Assembly: GCA_965116715.1 (NCBI GenBank)
Contig: OZ220724.1
Span: 2,666,001 to 2,730,000 of the forward strand
Origin: Poriferisodalis sp965116715
GTDB lineage: Bacteria; Actinomycetota; Acidimicrobiia; Acidimicrobiales; Poriferisodalaceae
DNA length: 64,000 bases
Reading direction: 5' to 3'
Below are positions 44,362 to 54,900 of this stretch, piece by piece. Each line of letters starts with the position of its first letter. The stretch's first letter is position 1. The translations under genes were made by a program, and so were the position numbers. The notes under the pieces are model-generated. The model was not told where the DNA came from, did not search any database, and saw only the letters and a list, made by a program, of their open reading frames with translations.

Positions 44362-46632
44362 CTACGTGTCCTGCAGATGTCGCCAGACCCGCTCCGGAGT
44401 GCAGGGGAGCTCGACGTGGCGGACGCCGAAGTGGGACAACGCGTCGACCACAGCGTTGTGCACCGCCGGTGTGGCGCCGATGGTTCCTGATTCGCCGATG
44501 CCCTTGGCGCCGAGCGGGTTGCGGTCGGTCGGCGTCTCGAGTGGAATTCGCTCGAAACTCGGCAGCTCGGCGGCCGACGGGATCGCGTAGTCCATGAAGT
44601 TGCCGGTCAGCGGGTTGCCGTCGCCGTCATAGACGAACACCTCGCCGAGCGCATGGGCAATGCCGGAGGCCACGCCGCCGTGCACCTGGCCTTCCACGAT
44701 CATCGGGTTCACGATCACGCCGGCGTCGTCGCACGTCACATGTCGCAGCGGGGTGACCTGGCCGGTGTCGCTGTCGACCTCCACCACCGAGAGCTGCACG
44801 CCGAACGGGAAGGTGGCCGCCGGTGGCTGGAAGTCGCTCTCGGCCTGCAACTCGCGTCCTTCGGACTGGCTGACATGAGCGGCGATCTGGGCCCAGTCGA
44901 GCGATCGGGCCGGTGTGCCCACCACCGCGAACGTGCCCGCATCGGCATCGAGCACGATGTCGGCGGGATCGGCCTCGAGCATCGCCGCGGCTGCCTGCTT
45001 GGCCTGCTCGACCACAGCCTCGGCTGCTTCGAAGACCGCGGCGCCGCCTGTCTGGAGCGAGCGGGAACCGCCGGTGCCGCCGCCGCGCTTGATCTCGACG
45101 GTGTCGCCGTGGCGCACCTCGATCATCTCGAACGCAATGCCGGTGAGGTCCGCGGCGATCTGGGCGTACGCCGTGTGATGACCCTGCCCGTGGTTCGACG
45201 AGCCCGTGAGCACCAGCGCCGATCCGTCGTCGCGGACCTCCACGCTGCCGAATTCCGGTGCGCCCATCGGGTTCGAGATCTCCACGTACGCGCTCCAGCC
45301 CAGTCCGAGCAGCTTCGCCGAGCCCTCCGAGCGGCGCCGCTGCTGTTCGGCTCGCAGACCGGGATAATCAGCAGCCTCCATCACAGCGTCGAGGGCCTTG
45401 GCATACTCGCCCGAATCCATGTCGGCGCCGGTCGGGGTCGTGAACGGGAACGCCTCTGGCGGGATGAAGTTGCGGCGGCGCAGCTCGCCCGGATCCATAC
45501 CGATCTCCGCCGCGAACAGGTCCATCATGCGTTCGATCGCCAGCGCCGCCTCCGGGCGCCCGGCCCCCCGGTACGCGCCCACCGGCGCGGTGTTGGTGGC
45601 GACCGAGTTGGTGGACACCGCCACGTCCGGGATGTCGTACACGCCCGTCGCCATGGTGCGGACGAACATGGGCAGCAGCGACCCGATCATCGGGTAGGCG
45701 CCGGCATCCTGCAGCGCGTCCACCGCGTAGGCCGTCACGTTTCCGTCGCGGGTGCCTCCGAGGCGTGCCGAGTACGAGATCGCCCGCGCGTGCGTGAAGC
45801 CGACCATGGCCTCCGAGCGTGTCTCGGCCCAGCGCACCGGGCGTTCGAGCCGGCACGTGAGACGGGCCACCACGAAGTCCTCGACGTACTGGGCGTTCTT
45901 GGCGCCGAAGCCGCCGCCGACATCGGGCGTGATGACGTGAACCTGGCTGGGCTCCAGCCCGCAGAACGCGGACAGGGTGTCGCGGGTCTGATGGGGAAAC
46001 TGGGTGCAGGCCCAGTAGGTGAGCCGCTGCGTGCCCGCGTCCCAGGAGGCGAGGGCGGTACGCGGCTCGATGGGCGCCGCAGTCATCCGGGGGTTGCCGA
46101 ACTCCAGCTCGACGGTGACCTCGCAGTCGTCGAAGGGATCCTGCCCGTTCTGCTCGCCCAGCGGGAGGGCGAAGACCGTGTTGGTCTCGGCTTCGGGAAA
46201 CAGCAGCCGGTCGTTGCGTGCAGCCTCGGCGGTGTCCAGCAGCGGATCGAGCGGTTCGTAGTCGGCGTACACCAGTTCGGCAGCATCGATCGCCCGGGAC
46301 TGCGACTCGGCGACGACCACGGCGAGCGGCTCGCCGACATAACGCACGCGGCCAGCGGCCAGCGGCGACCGCAGCATCTGCTGGTTGAGCATCGGCATGC
46401 GCGGCGGATCAGCGCTGAGCTCGAGATCGGCTGCCGTGAAGGCGCCGACCACGCCGGGCATCTCACGCGCATCCTCGACGTGGACGGCGGTGATGTCGGC
46501 GTGGGCCATGGTCGACCGGACGAAGACCGCGACCAGCGCGCCGTCGCATTCCACGTCGTCGACGTAGGTGCCGCCGACGGTGAGGAGTTCAGGGTCTTCC
46601 TTCCGCTCCACGCGGGTGCCGAGCATGCTCAT
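44362..46632 (-). CDS. molybdenum hydroxylase large subunit (second copy)
   Basis: 756 residues. Features: GTRVERKEDPELLTVGGTYVDD at the N-terminus, VITPDVGGGFGAKN, the loop AYRGAGRPEAA typical of type II CoxL-like enzymes rather than CO dehydrogenase, and a C-terminal GIGESGTIGATPAVHNAV with the catalytic Glu. It should hydroxylate an aldehyde or heterocycle with FAD and 2Fe-2S subunits, which again are absent here. It is 67 bases downstream of a Baeyer-Villiger gene on the same strand and probably co-transcribed with it, suggesting one oxidative pathway. The paralogue at 16598-19045 is moderately similar. Confidence 0.88.
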   Translation of the reverse strand: MSMLGTRVERKEDPELLTVGGTYVDDVECDGALVAVFVRSTMAHADITAVHVEDAREMPGVVGAFTAADLELSADPPRMPMLNQQMLRSPLAAGRVRYVGEPLAVVVAESQSRAIDAAELVYADYEPLDPLLDTAEAARNDRLLFPEAETNTVFALPLGEQNGQDPFDDCEVTVELEFGNPRMTAAPIEPRTALASWDAGTQRLTYWACTQFPHQTRDTLSAFCGLEPSQVHVITPDVGGGFGAKNAQYVEDFVVARLTCRLERPVRWAETRSEAMVGFTHARAISYSARLGGTRDGNVTAYAVDALQDAGAYPMIGSLLPMFVRTMATGVYDIPDVAVSTNSVATNTAPVGAYRGAGRPEAALAIERMMDLFAAEIGMDPGELRRRNFIPPEAFPFTTPTGADMDSGEYAKALDAVMEAADYPGLRAEQQRRRSEGSAKLLGLGWSAYVEISNPMGAPEFGSVEVRDDGSALVLTGSSNHGQGHHTAYAQIAADLTGIAFEMIEVRHGDTVEIKRGGGTGGSRSLQTGGAAVFEAAEAVVEQAKQAAAAMLEADPADIVLDADAGTFAVVGTPARSLDWAQIAAHVSQSEGRELQAESDFQPPAATFPFGVQLSVVEVDSDTGQVTPLRHVTCDDAGVIVNPMIVEGQVHGGVASGIAHALGEVFVYDGDGNPLTGNFMDYAIPSAAELPSFERIPLETPTDRNPLGAKGIGESGTIGATPAVHNAVVDALSHFGVRHVELPCTPERVWRHLQDT

Positions 46633-46699
46633 GGGCGGAAATCCTCCGGTCTGCGACGGCCGGAGAGTAGTCAGCGCAGACCGGTCGGGCCGGTCGGGC

Positions 46700-48397
46700 T
46701 CAGCCGACGCCGACGGCGGCGCGCTCGGTGCTGAATGCGACTTCCTGGTAATCGCCGTCGGCGACCTCGTCGATGCGGCGCTTGTACTTGGGAGCGCCGC
46801 CGTTGTACACGAAGTAGCGGATCGTGCCCGCTTCGTGACCGTCGATGTTGGAGTTGTACCCGGTGAACCAGCCTTGCGCCTTGCGCATCAGCATCATGCT
46901 GTACATGTCGATGACGTGGTCGGTCCACTCCCGTTCGGCGTCGGCGTCGGCCTCGAAGCGGGTGTAGCCGTTCTCCCAGATGTGATCCAGGAGGCCGGTG
47001 ACCCACTCGACGCCGATCTCGATGCCGCGGGGATAGTTGGTGGAGGCTGAGCCGCTCTGCGGTCCGGCAATCGTCAGCAGGTTGGGGAAGCCGTTGACCA
47101 TCATGCCGAGGAAGGTGACGGGGCCGTCCTTCCACTTCTCTGCCAGCCTCAGACCGCCGGTGCCTTGGAAGTCGATGCGGTCGAACGCACCGGTCATGGC
47201 GTCGAAGCCCGTCGCGTACACGATCAAGTCGAACTCGTAGTGCTGGTCGGTGGTCTGGATGCCGGTGGGGGTGATCCGCTCGATCGGCGTCTCCTGCAGG
47301 TCCACGAGCGACACGTTCGGCCGGTTGTAGGTCTCGTAGTACTTCGTCTCGAGCGGCACCCGCTGCACGCCGAAGCCGTGGTCCTTGGGGATGAGCTTCT
47401 CGGCCACGACGGGGTCGTCGACCCGCTCGCGGATCTTGTCGGCGATGAACGCCGACAGCTCGGCGTTGGCCTCCTCGTCGAAGAAGATCTCGCGGTAGTT
47501 GGCCATCCAGATGCCGAAGCCGGGCTCGCTGTACAGCTTCTCCCACTGTGCACGGCGCTCGGAGGCGGAGACGTTGTGGAATCCGCTGCGGATCGGCTCA
47601 TGCACGAAGCCGCCCGGGGTGCGGGCGCACTGGGCGAAGATCTCGTCGTAACGGGAGCGGATGCCGTCCATCTCCTCGGGGGAGATCTCGCTGTTGTGCA
47701 GCGGGGCGCACCAGTTGGGCCGCCGCTGGAACACCGTCAGGTGCTCGGCCTGCTCGCCGATGGCAGCGATGGCCTGCACGCCGGTGGCGCCGGTGCCGAT
47801 GACCGCCACCCGCTTGCCCTCGATCTCGACCGGCTCGGCTGGCCAGTGGTACGTGTGGAACGACGGGCCCTCGAACACATCGGTGCCGTCGGCCTCGACA
47901 CCCTCGATGCGGGGGTAGGTGGGCGCCGACAGCAGACCCAGCGCGGTGAGCAGGAAGCGGCAGCTCAGGTCGCGGCCGTCAGTCAGATGCAGCCGCCACT
48001 TGCCCGCCTCGTCATCGAAGTGCGCCGATTCAACGGTGCAGTTGAACTGCATGTACTGGCGCAGGTCGAACTTCTCGGCCACGTAGTTGAGGTAGCGCAG
48101 GTTCTCGGGCTGGCCCGAGAAGTGCTCCTTCCAATGCCACTCTTCGAGCAGCTCCTCGGAGAACGAATAGCCGTAGCTGTAGCTCTCGGAGTCGAAGCGG
48201 CAGCCCGGATAACGGTTCCAGAACCAGGTGCCGCCGAGGTCGCTGCCCATCTCGAGCACGGTCGCGTGCACGCCCCGCTCGGCCAGCCGGTACATCTGGT
48301 AGATGCCCGCCACGCCGGCGCCGATGATGATGACTTCGTAGTCGTCCGTGCCGCCGGCGCTGCCGTTCGAGGATCCGTTGGTCGCTGCAGCTGCCAT
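46700..48397 (-). CDS. Baeyer-Villiger-type flavin monooxygenase (second copy)
   Basis: 565 residues from ATG 48397, with GGGGG about eight bases upstream; an in-frame upstream extension is unlikely to be coding. FAD motif IIIGAGVAG at about 24-31, DLGGTWFWNRYPGCRFDSES, Baeyer-Villiger fingerprint FEGPSFHTYHWP at 175-186 and NADPH motif VIGTGATGVQ at about 200. It lacks the 110-residue extension of the paralogue at 8682. It heads a probable operon with the molybdenum hydroxylase and is divergent from a luciferase-like monooxygenase 107 bases away. Confidence 0.9.
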   Translation of the reverse strand: MAAAATNGSSNGSAGGTDDYEVIIIGAGVAGIYQMYRLAERGVHATVLEMGSDLGGTWFWNRYPGCRFDSESYSYGYSFSEELLEEWHWKEHFSGQPENLRYLNYVAEKFDLRQYMQFNCTVESAHFDDEAGKWRLHLTDGRDLSCRFLLTALGLLSAPTYPRIEGVEADGTDVFEGPSFHTYHWPAEPVEIEGKRVAVIGTGATGVQAIAAIGEQAEHLTVFQRRPNWCAPLHNSEISPEEMDGIRSRYDEIFAQCARTPGGFVHEPIRSGFHNVSASERRAQWEKLYSEPGFGIWMANYREIFFDEEANAELSAFIADKIRERVDDPVVAEKLIPKDHGFGVQRVPLETKYYETYNRPNVSLVDLQETPIERITPTGIQTTDQHYEFDLIVYATGFDAMTGAFDRIDFQGTGGLRLAEKWKDGPVTFLGMMVNGFPNLLTIAGPQSGSASTNYPRGIEIGVEWVTGLLDHIWENGYTRFEADADAEREWTDHVIDMYSMMLMRKAQGWFTGYNSNIDGHEAGTIRYFVYNGGAPKYKRRIDEVADGDYQEVAFSTERAAVGVG

Positions 48398-48504
48398 GTC
48401 TGGTTCCCCCCAAGTGATCTGCCTCTTCACAATAGTCGAACGCGCATTAGGAAATTTCGCGACGGCTTTGCGCTGGCCGGTCGGCCCGGCCGTAGTCTCC
48501 GGGA

Positions 48505-49533
48505 ATGCCTCAACTCCTGCGCTTCGGAGTCGTCCACGATCTGCGGAGCCCGCCGGGCAGCGAGGTGGCGCTGCCCGAGATGTACGCACAGGCGCTGGAC
48601 CAGCTCGAGATGGCCGACGAGCTGGGCTTCGAGCTGGCCTGGTTCACCGAGCACCACTTCCTCGACGACGGCCACCTGCCCAACTTCGTCCCGGTGGCGG
48701 GCGCGGTCGCGGCTCGCACGTCCCGGATTCGCATCTCCACTGACATCCTGCTGGCGCCGTTCGTTCACCCGGTTCGCCTGGCCGAAGACCTTGCCGTGCT
48801 CGACAACATCTCGGGCGGGCGCATCGAGCTCGGCATCGGCATGGGCTATGCGGCGCACGAGTTCCGTGGGTTCGGCATCCCGCAGTCGCGCCGGGTGTCG
48901 TTGACCGAGGAGCTGGTGCAGATTCTGCAGCTGGCGTGGCAGGGCGAACCGTTCAGCTTCGAAGGCAAGCGTTGGCGTTTCGACGACCTGCTGGTGACGC
49001 CGGCGCCGGTGCAGCCCGGCGGGCCGCCGCTGTGGATCGCAGGCATGAGTCGCAATGCGGCCGTGCGAGCCGCCCGGTTCGACACCCACCTGCTGCCCCA
49101 GGGTGCACCCGACATCGTCTTGGAGCCGTGGCGCGACGAGTTGCGGTCGACCGGGCGCGACCCCGACGACTACCGGGTGGGCATCATCCGCTCGGTGTTC
49201 GTGACCGACGACCGCGAGGGCGCCTGGCAGCAGATCAGGGCTGCCGAGCGCTACCGGGCAGGCGTCTATGCCCGGCTCTTCGACGAGACGCCCGACGAGT
49301 TCACAGCGTTCGACCCGTCGAAGGGGGCGATTCCCCAAGGCTGGATCGTCGGCGATGAGGACGAGTGCACGGCGGAGTTGGCTGCGTTCATCCAGGAGTA
49401 CGGCATCACCGACCTGTGTACGTGGGGCGGCCCGCCCGGCCTGCCGCCCTCGATCATGAACGACTCGCTCGAACGTCTCGCCCGGAGCGTCATCCCGCGG
49501 GTGCGCGCAGCCGTGGAGGGCGACGACCGCTGA
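48505..49533 (+). CDS. LLM-class flavin-dependent oxidoreductase (second copy)
   Basis: 342 residues. It shares with the gene at 2799-3857 the start LLRFGVVHDLRSPPGSEVALP, the TEHHF motif, GGRIELGIGMGYAAHEF and the end CTWGGPPGLPPSIMNDSLERL, so the two are close paralogues. TIM-barrel flavin enzyme that oxidises a small organic substrate. It is transcribed away from the Baeyer-Villiger gene, so one promoter region may drive both oxidases. The C-terminus is well conserved between the copies; the substrate-facing middle (about 215-265) differs. Confidence 0.87.
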   Translation: MPQLLRFGVVHDLRSPPGSEVALPEMYAQALDQLEMADELGFELAWFTEHHFLDDGHLPNFVPVAGAVAARTSRIRISTDILLAPFVHPVRLAEDLAVLDNISGGRIELGIGMGYAAHEFRGFGIPQSRRVSLTEELVQILQLAWQGEPFSFEGKRWRFDDLLVTPAPVQPGGPPLWIAGMSRNAAVRAARFDTHLLPQGAPDIVLEPWRDELRSTGRDPDDYRVGIIRSVFVTDDREGAWQQIRAAERYRAGVYARLFDETPDEFTAFDPSKGAIPQGWIVGDEDECTAELAAFIQEYGITDLCTWGGPPGLPPSIMNDSLERLARSVIPRVRAAVEGDDR

Positions 49534-49599
49534 GCAGTCGGGTCATCGGGGTGCGCCAGGCGCCGACGGCGTCGCTGGCGAGCGCTGGCGGCGCGGCAA

Positions 49600-50373
49600 T
49601 CAGCCGCTGGCGTTGTTGACGAGCCAGCGGAAGCAGGGGTCGACGAGTGCGTCGGCCATGAGTTCGGGGTGCCATTGCACGGCCAGGATCGGCAGCTCTG
49701 TGTGCTCGATGCCCTCGATAATCCCGTCGGGGGAGTGCGCCGTCGCGAGGTAGCCGTCGCCGAGCTGGTCCACCGCTTGGTGATGCAGCGAGTTCACCGC
49801 CACCTCTGGGCCGTACATCTGGCGCAGCTGGCTGCCCTCGACCGTGATGACGGTGTGAGGTGTGGCATCGGGGGGCCCGTCGGTGGCGGCGTGCTCGGGC
49901 AGGTGCTGGTGCAGGGTGCCTCCGGCGGCGATGTTGATGAGCTGCGGGCCGCGGCAGATGCCCAGCACCGGCAGGCCGCTGCTGACGGCGGCGTCGAGCA
50001 GTGCGATCTCGAACGCATCGCGCAGCGGCACGCTGTCGCGGGCCACGGCGGTGCCGTTGTCGTTGTCGAATCCGGTGCCGCGCTCGGCGAACGGGTCGAT
50101 GCCGTCGTACACCTGCTCGTGCAGGCGATCGGCGTACAGGCACGCGGCGACGTCCTCGCCGCCCGTCAGCAGCACGGCGTCGAGACGTGGCACCACATCG
50201 GCCGGGTCGGCGTCGAGCGGCACATGCACTGCGACGGCCCCCGCGGCGTGAACCGCTTGGGCGTAGTGGGCGATGTACAGATCCACCTCGACGTCGACGA
50301 ACACCGGCGGGAAGCCCCGGATGCGAGCGCCGGCGCGGCGCCGTCCCGACAGTCCGATCAGCGGCTTGGGCAC
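49600..50373 (-). CDS. class-I glutamine-amidotransferase-like hydrolase (peptidase C26)
   Basis: 257 residues. The catalytic Cys is in LGICRGPQLINIAAGG (about residue 136) and the His/Glu pair in VQWHPELM (about 232-236). LLTGGEDV near residue 70 is typical of gamma-glutamyl-GABA hydrolases (PuuD-like), which release glutamate from gamma-glutamyl amides in polyamine breakdown. No other polyamine gene is nearby, so the exact substrate is uncertain. Convergent with the LLM gene and divergent from the beta-propeller gene. Confidence 0.85.
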   Translation of the reverse strand: MPKPLIGLSGRRRAGARIRGFPPVFVDVEVDLYIAHYAQAVHAAGAVAVHVPLDADPADVVPRLDAVLLTGGEDVAACLYADRLHEQVYDGIDPFAERGTGFDNDNGTAVARDSVPLRDAFEIALLDAAVSSGLPVLGICRGPQLINIAAGGTLHQHLPEHAATDGPPDATPHTVITVEGSQLRQMYGPEVAVNSLHHQAVDQLGDGYLATAHSPDGIIEGIEHTELPILAVQWHPELMADALVDPCFRWLVNNASG

Positions 50374-50449
50374 CGGGCCACCCTAGATGCGCTGCTCCGT
50401 GCGTCCTCTGACGGGCTGCGTGCGGGCGGCTGCAAGTACGGTCGCGCGC

Positions 50450-51787
50450 ATGGTGGCACAGCGCTCCGGCCGCGGCGGCCCCGATGAGCTTCAGAAGCGC
50501 TGGTGGCTGATTGCGGCCGCAGTCGGCGCGCTGCTCATTGCTGCGGTCGCAGTCAGTTCGCAGTTGAGATCGAATAGCAGTGCTGACGGTGCTGATTCCA
50601 CGGCAGAGGCCCCGGCGACAAGCGCAGATGCGTTCTTGCCCGAGGAGGATGCCGCACCGGTAACGACGGCCGCCGGTGCCGAGCCATCGGCGGACTCAGA
50701 GCCGCCTGCAACAGGCGAGGAACCAGCCAAGGCCGACGAGTCCGCCACCGAGCCGACCGGCACCGGCGACGAGTCCGGCACCGGCGACGAGTCCGGCACC
50801 GAGCTGTCGGAGGCCTTCGGCGAACCGGAGCACCCAGTGTCGGGCGTGGAGCCGTACGTCCCCAGCAGGGTCCGGCTCGACGAGCCCGGCCCGCCCGCCG
50901 ATGTCTGCCTGGGAGTGCTTCCTGCGCAGCGGGTCCAGCTCCCGTTGCGCTTCGCCAGCACAAAGCCCGAAGGCGTCGATCATCTGTCGTGGTCGCCCGA
51001 CTGCCGGCGCATGGTGTTCCGGGTCGGCAGCACCCTGTGGGTCGCCGACGGCGACGGAACGAGCGACATGCCCTTCCTCACCGCCCAGCACGGCTTGAGC
51101 GGACCGGCCTGGTCACCCGATGGCGAGTGGATTGCGTTCTCCCAGGGCGCCATCGTCGACAGCGAACGCGCCAGCCACATCTTCATGATCCTGCCCGACG
51201 GCCTGGGCCTAGCTCAGATCACCGACGGGAACGTGCTGGATCAAGATCCCGCGTGGTCCCCCGACGAGGGCAGCATTGCGTTCGCCCGGCGATTGCGGGT
51301 GACCGAGGATGACGGAAGCATCCGCTTCGAGCACCGCATCGTCGTGGTGGCCCTGTTGGACGGCTCTGAGCAGGTGGTTGCGGCCAGCGCCGAAGGCCTG
51401 TCAGCACCGTCATGGTCACCCGATGGCAGCGCCATCGCCTACCGCACAGGCGACGAGCTGAGAATGGTGCGACTCGGCGACCTGTCCGAGTCGCTGCTGG
51501 TGGCAGGCATTGCCGGCGGCCGCGGCACGTGGTCAAGCGATGGATCGGCAATCGCGGCCATGAGCGGCTGGTCGGACGGCCAGATGATCGTCGCGGTCCG
51601 CTCGTTGCAAGATCCGGTTGCCACCGAGGAATACAGCGTCACGGTAGATGCGCCAGCCGAAACCGCTTCAGGCAGCGCGCCGACCCTGCGATGGAGCGAG
51701 ACCGGCGAACACCTGCTCTTCCACGCCACCGACCCACGCGGCGGCCACTGGGTCTATCGCTTCGCGGTCCCGCTGGCGGACGAATAG
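50450..51787 (+). CDS. membrane-anchored PD40/TolB-like beta-propeller protein
   Basis: 445 residues from ATG 50450. One N-terminal TM helix (about 20-38, WWLIAAAVGALLIAAVAV) anchors it; an acidic, Ser/Thr/Pro-rich linker with GTGDESGTGDESG repeats runs to about 130. From about 165 come six PD40 blades, each with a W-S-P-D core: HLSWSPDCRRMVF, AWSPDGEWIAF, AWSPDEGSIAF, SWSPDGSAIAY, a degenerate TWSSDGSAIAA and LRWSETGEHLLF. This gives an extracytoplasmic propeller, likely a protein-binding scaffold. No catalytic domain is seen. Confidence 0.75.
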   Translation: MVAQRSGRGGPDELQKRWWLIAAAVGALLIAAVAVSSQLRSNSSADGADSTAEAPATSADAFLPEEDAAPVTTAAGAEPSADSEPPATGEEPAKADESATEPTGTGDESGTGDESGTELSEAFGEPEHPVSGVEPYVPSRVRLDEPGPPADVCLGVLPAQRVQLPLRFASTKPEGVDHLSWSPDCRRMVFRVGSTLWVADGDGTSDMPFLTAQHGLSGPAWSPDGEWIAFSQGAIVDSERASHIFMILPDGLGLAQITDGNVLDQDPAWSPDEGSIAFARRLRVTEDDGSIRFEHRIVVVALLDGSEQVVAASAEGLSAPSWSPDGSAIAYRTGDELRMVRLGDLSESLLVAGIAGGRGTWSSDGSAIAAMSGWSDGQMIVAVRSLQDPVATEEYSVTVDAPAETASGSAPTLRWSETGEHLLFHATDPRGGHWVYRFAVPLADE

Positions 51788-51925
51788 AGCCGCAGCCCGC
51801 TCAGCCTCACGGCATCTCTCGGGGTCGCATGGCTTGCCCGGCGCAGCCGTCCTTGACCCGTGTGCAGCGATAGCTGACCAGTCCGGGCCGGTGTGTGGGC
51901 ACCGGTCGTGTCACATGGCATCGGT

Positions 51926-54900
51926 ATGGTCGCGTTGGTGAGCGGTCTGGCGCGGAATCGCGATGGTGCTGCCGAAGGTAGCGGTTTGTTCATCGTGGAC
52001 AACTCTGTTGACGGGTGGACTGGACTGGAGTACCTGCGTCAGTGGTGCGAGATTTCGCGCAGCTTCGATATCGCGACGGGGTTCTTCGAGATCGGCTCCC
52101 TGCTGGAGCTCGATGGGCATTGGCAGCAGCTCGACAAGATCCGCATCCTCATGGGCGACGAGGTGTCGCTCCGAACCAAGCAGGCATTCTCCGAAGCGCT
52201 GTCGGATCGCTTGGGCCGTCTGGACGGAAGCTTGGAAGCTGAGAAGGGTCCGAACCCGTTCTTGGCAGGGGTCGATGGGATCGTCGAGGCACTGAAGAGC
52301 GGCCAGATCGAGTGCCGCGTCTTCCGCACGTCGAAGTTCCATGCCAAGGCATACATCACACACTCCAAGATCGACGTGGTGGGTGCTCGGGCGCTGGTCG
52401 GCTCCAGCAACTTCACCCGTCCCGGCCTCACGCAGAACACCGAATTGAACATCCAGGTACAGGTAGGTGCCGAGGTTGCGCAGCTTCAAGACTGGTTCGA
52501 CGAGCGTTGGGAGCAGGCCGAACCTGTTAATGACGATGTGCTGCGAACCATCACCCGGCACACGGCGGAACTGGCGCCATTCACGGTGTACGCGAAGGCA
52601 CTGCACGAGTACTTCCGCGGACGCGAACTCGCAGCCGGCGAGTGGGACCGAACCGAGTCGCAGATGTTCGGCGAACTCGACCAGTACCAGCGTGAGGCGT
52701 ACTGGTCGCTCATGAAGATTGCACGCCAGCATGGTGGCGCCTTCCTGTGCGACGGCGTAGGGCTAGGCAAGACATTCGTCGGCCTGATGCTCATCGAGAG
52801 GTTGGTGCTGCACGAGAACAAGCGGGTCGTGCTGTTCGCCCCCAAGGCGGCTGTCGAAGGCGTCTGGAACCCGCATCTGCGCCGCTACCTCCCGCACGTC
52901 GGCGGCGCAGGCGGCGGTGCCGTCTACTCAGACCTGGCCGTGTTCAGCCATACCGACCTGAACCGCGGCGGCGAGTACCCGGAGTGGTTCGAGCGCATCG
53001 CAGCTATGGCGGACGTAGTGGTGATCGACGAGGCCCACCACTTCCGCAACCGCGGCTCCCGTGGCATCAGCGACGATCCCGACGCTGGCGACCAGCGTTC
53101 CCGCTATTGGCGCATGTTCGACCTCATCAACGGCGCTCCGAATGGGACTGCCGGCAGCAGTCCCAACGGCGCCGTCGGCCAGCGCATGGGTGGCGGCGGC
53201 CCGGGGCATCGGCCCAAGCAGGTGTTCATGCTGACGGCCACGCCGATCAACAACCGCATGTCCGATCTGCGGCACATGATCGAGCTGTTCACCGCGGGCG
53301 AAGACACATACTTCGCTCGCACGCTCGGCATCAACAACTTGACGACGCACTTCCGTCGCATGGAGAAGGCGCTCGAAGAACGTGCGGCGCAGGATGCTGC
53401 TGACAGCGGTGTCGAGCCGCTGGCGTTGTTCTCACCGATGGATGAGGGGCTCGGCCCGGCAGGCGCCGGGCCCATCTCCAGCGAGCTGGTGGTGCAGCGC
53501 AGCCGCGCCTATGCGCGCCTCAGCCAGCAGGCGCTCGGAGCGGACGCGGCGATGTTCCCGACACGTGCCGAGCCCAGCGTCGCGGAGTACTCGATTCGGA
53601 AGTCCTACGGGGCCGTGCTGGACATGTTCGAAGAGGCGTTCAAGCGCGACAACCCGCTGTTCACGCTCCCGATCTACTACCCGCTGCATTACTACATCGG
53701 CGATCGCACTGACATCGACCCGCTCGAGGAAAACCGCCAGAAGCAAGTGGTGGGGCTGATCCGGTCCATGTTCTTGAAGCGGTTCGAGAGCAGCGTCTAC
53801 GCCTTCACGCTGTCGCTCGACATGCTGATGCGAAAGCTGCTGGCGTTCGCCCGCGCCAACGCAGGAACGGCGCGCGAGCGAGCTGAGTTCGAGAACTGGA
53901 CCGTCGAGAACGCAGACATTGTCGGCTTCAACCCGCAGCAAGAACTGGGTCTTGGACTCGACGATGGCGACGACGCAGAGGGTGGCGACAGCGACGATGT
54001 GATCCCGCCCGAAATGGCCGAAGCCGCCGAAGTGCTGAGCCGCGACGAGTATGAGGTCTCCGCGATCCTGAGCGAGGTCCGTCACGACCTGAACCGCATT
54101 GCGGAGTTCTTGAAGCGAACCAAGGAGTTCCGCCCCGCCGACGACGACAAGCTGCGCCGGCTGACAGCGTTGCTGCGAAGTCCCGACGTAGCGGGCCGCA
54201 AGGTGCTGGTGTTCACCGAGTTCGCTGACACGGCCCGCTACTTGGCGGCGCAATTGCGCGAGGCCGGCATTGCAGGCGTGGAGCAGCTGGACGGTGCCTC
54301 GACGCGCAACCGGGCCGAGGTCATCCGCCGCTTTGCGCCGTACTACAACGGCTCGTCCCCGGCTGATTTGGCGCCCGGCACGGAGATCACGGTTCTGGTG
54401 TCCACCGATGTGCTGTCCGAAGGTCTGAACCTGCAGGATGCGACGCTGCTGGTGAACTACGACATCCACTGGAACCCAGTGAGGCTCATGCAGCGCATCG
54501 GTCGCGTGGATCGACGCATGAATCCGCAAACCGAGGCACTGATCGCCGCTGGCGATCCCGCTGCTGCGTTGGGGCGCGGACAAGTGAAGTTCTGGAACTT
54601 CCTGCCGCCCGACGACCTCGACCGCATCTTGAAGCTGTACAGCCGGGTCAGCGGCAAGACTCTGCTGATCTCGCAGACGTTTGGCATCGAAGGGCGAAAG
54701 CTGCTGCGCCCCGAAGACCACTACGAAGCGCTGCGGGAGTTCAACGCCGGTTACGAGGGCGAGGTCACGGCCGTTGAACAGATGCACCTGGAGTACCAAG
54801 AGTTACTGCGAGACCACCCCGGCTTGGCCGAGCAGCTGGACGCACTGCCTATCGGCGCGTTCAGCGGCAGGGAGCACGCGTCGGACCGCCCGGCGTGGAA

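Noticed and set aside
53432..54799. 455-codon minus-strand frame inside the helicase gene
   Set aside because: Antisense shadow of clear helicase motifs on the plus strand.
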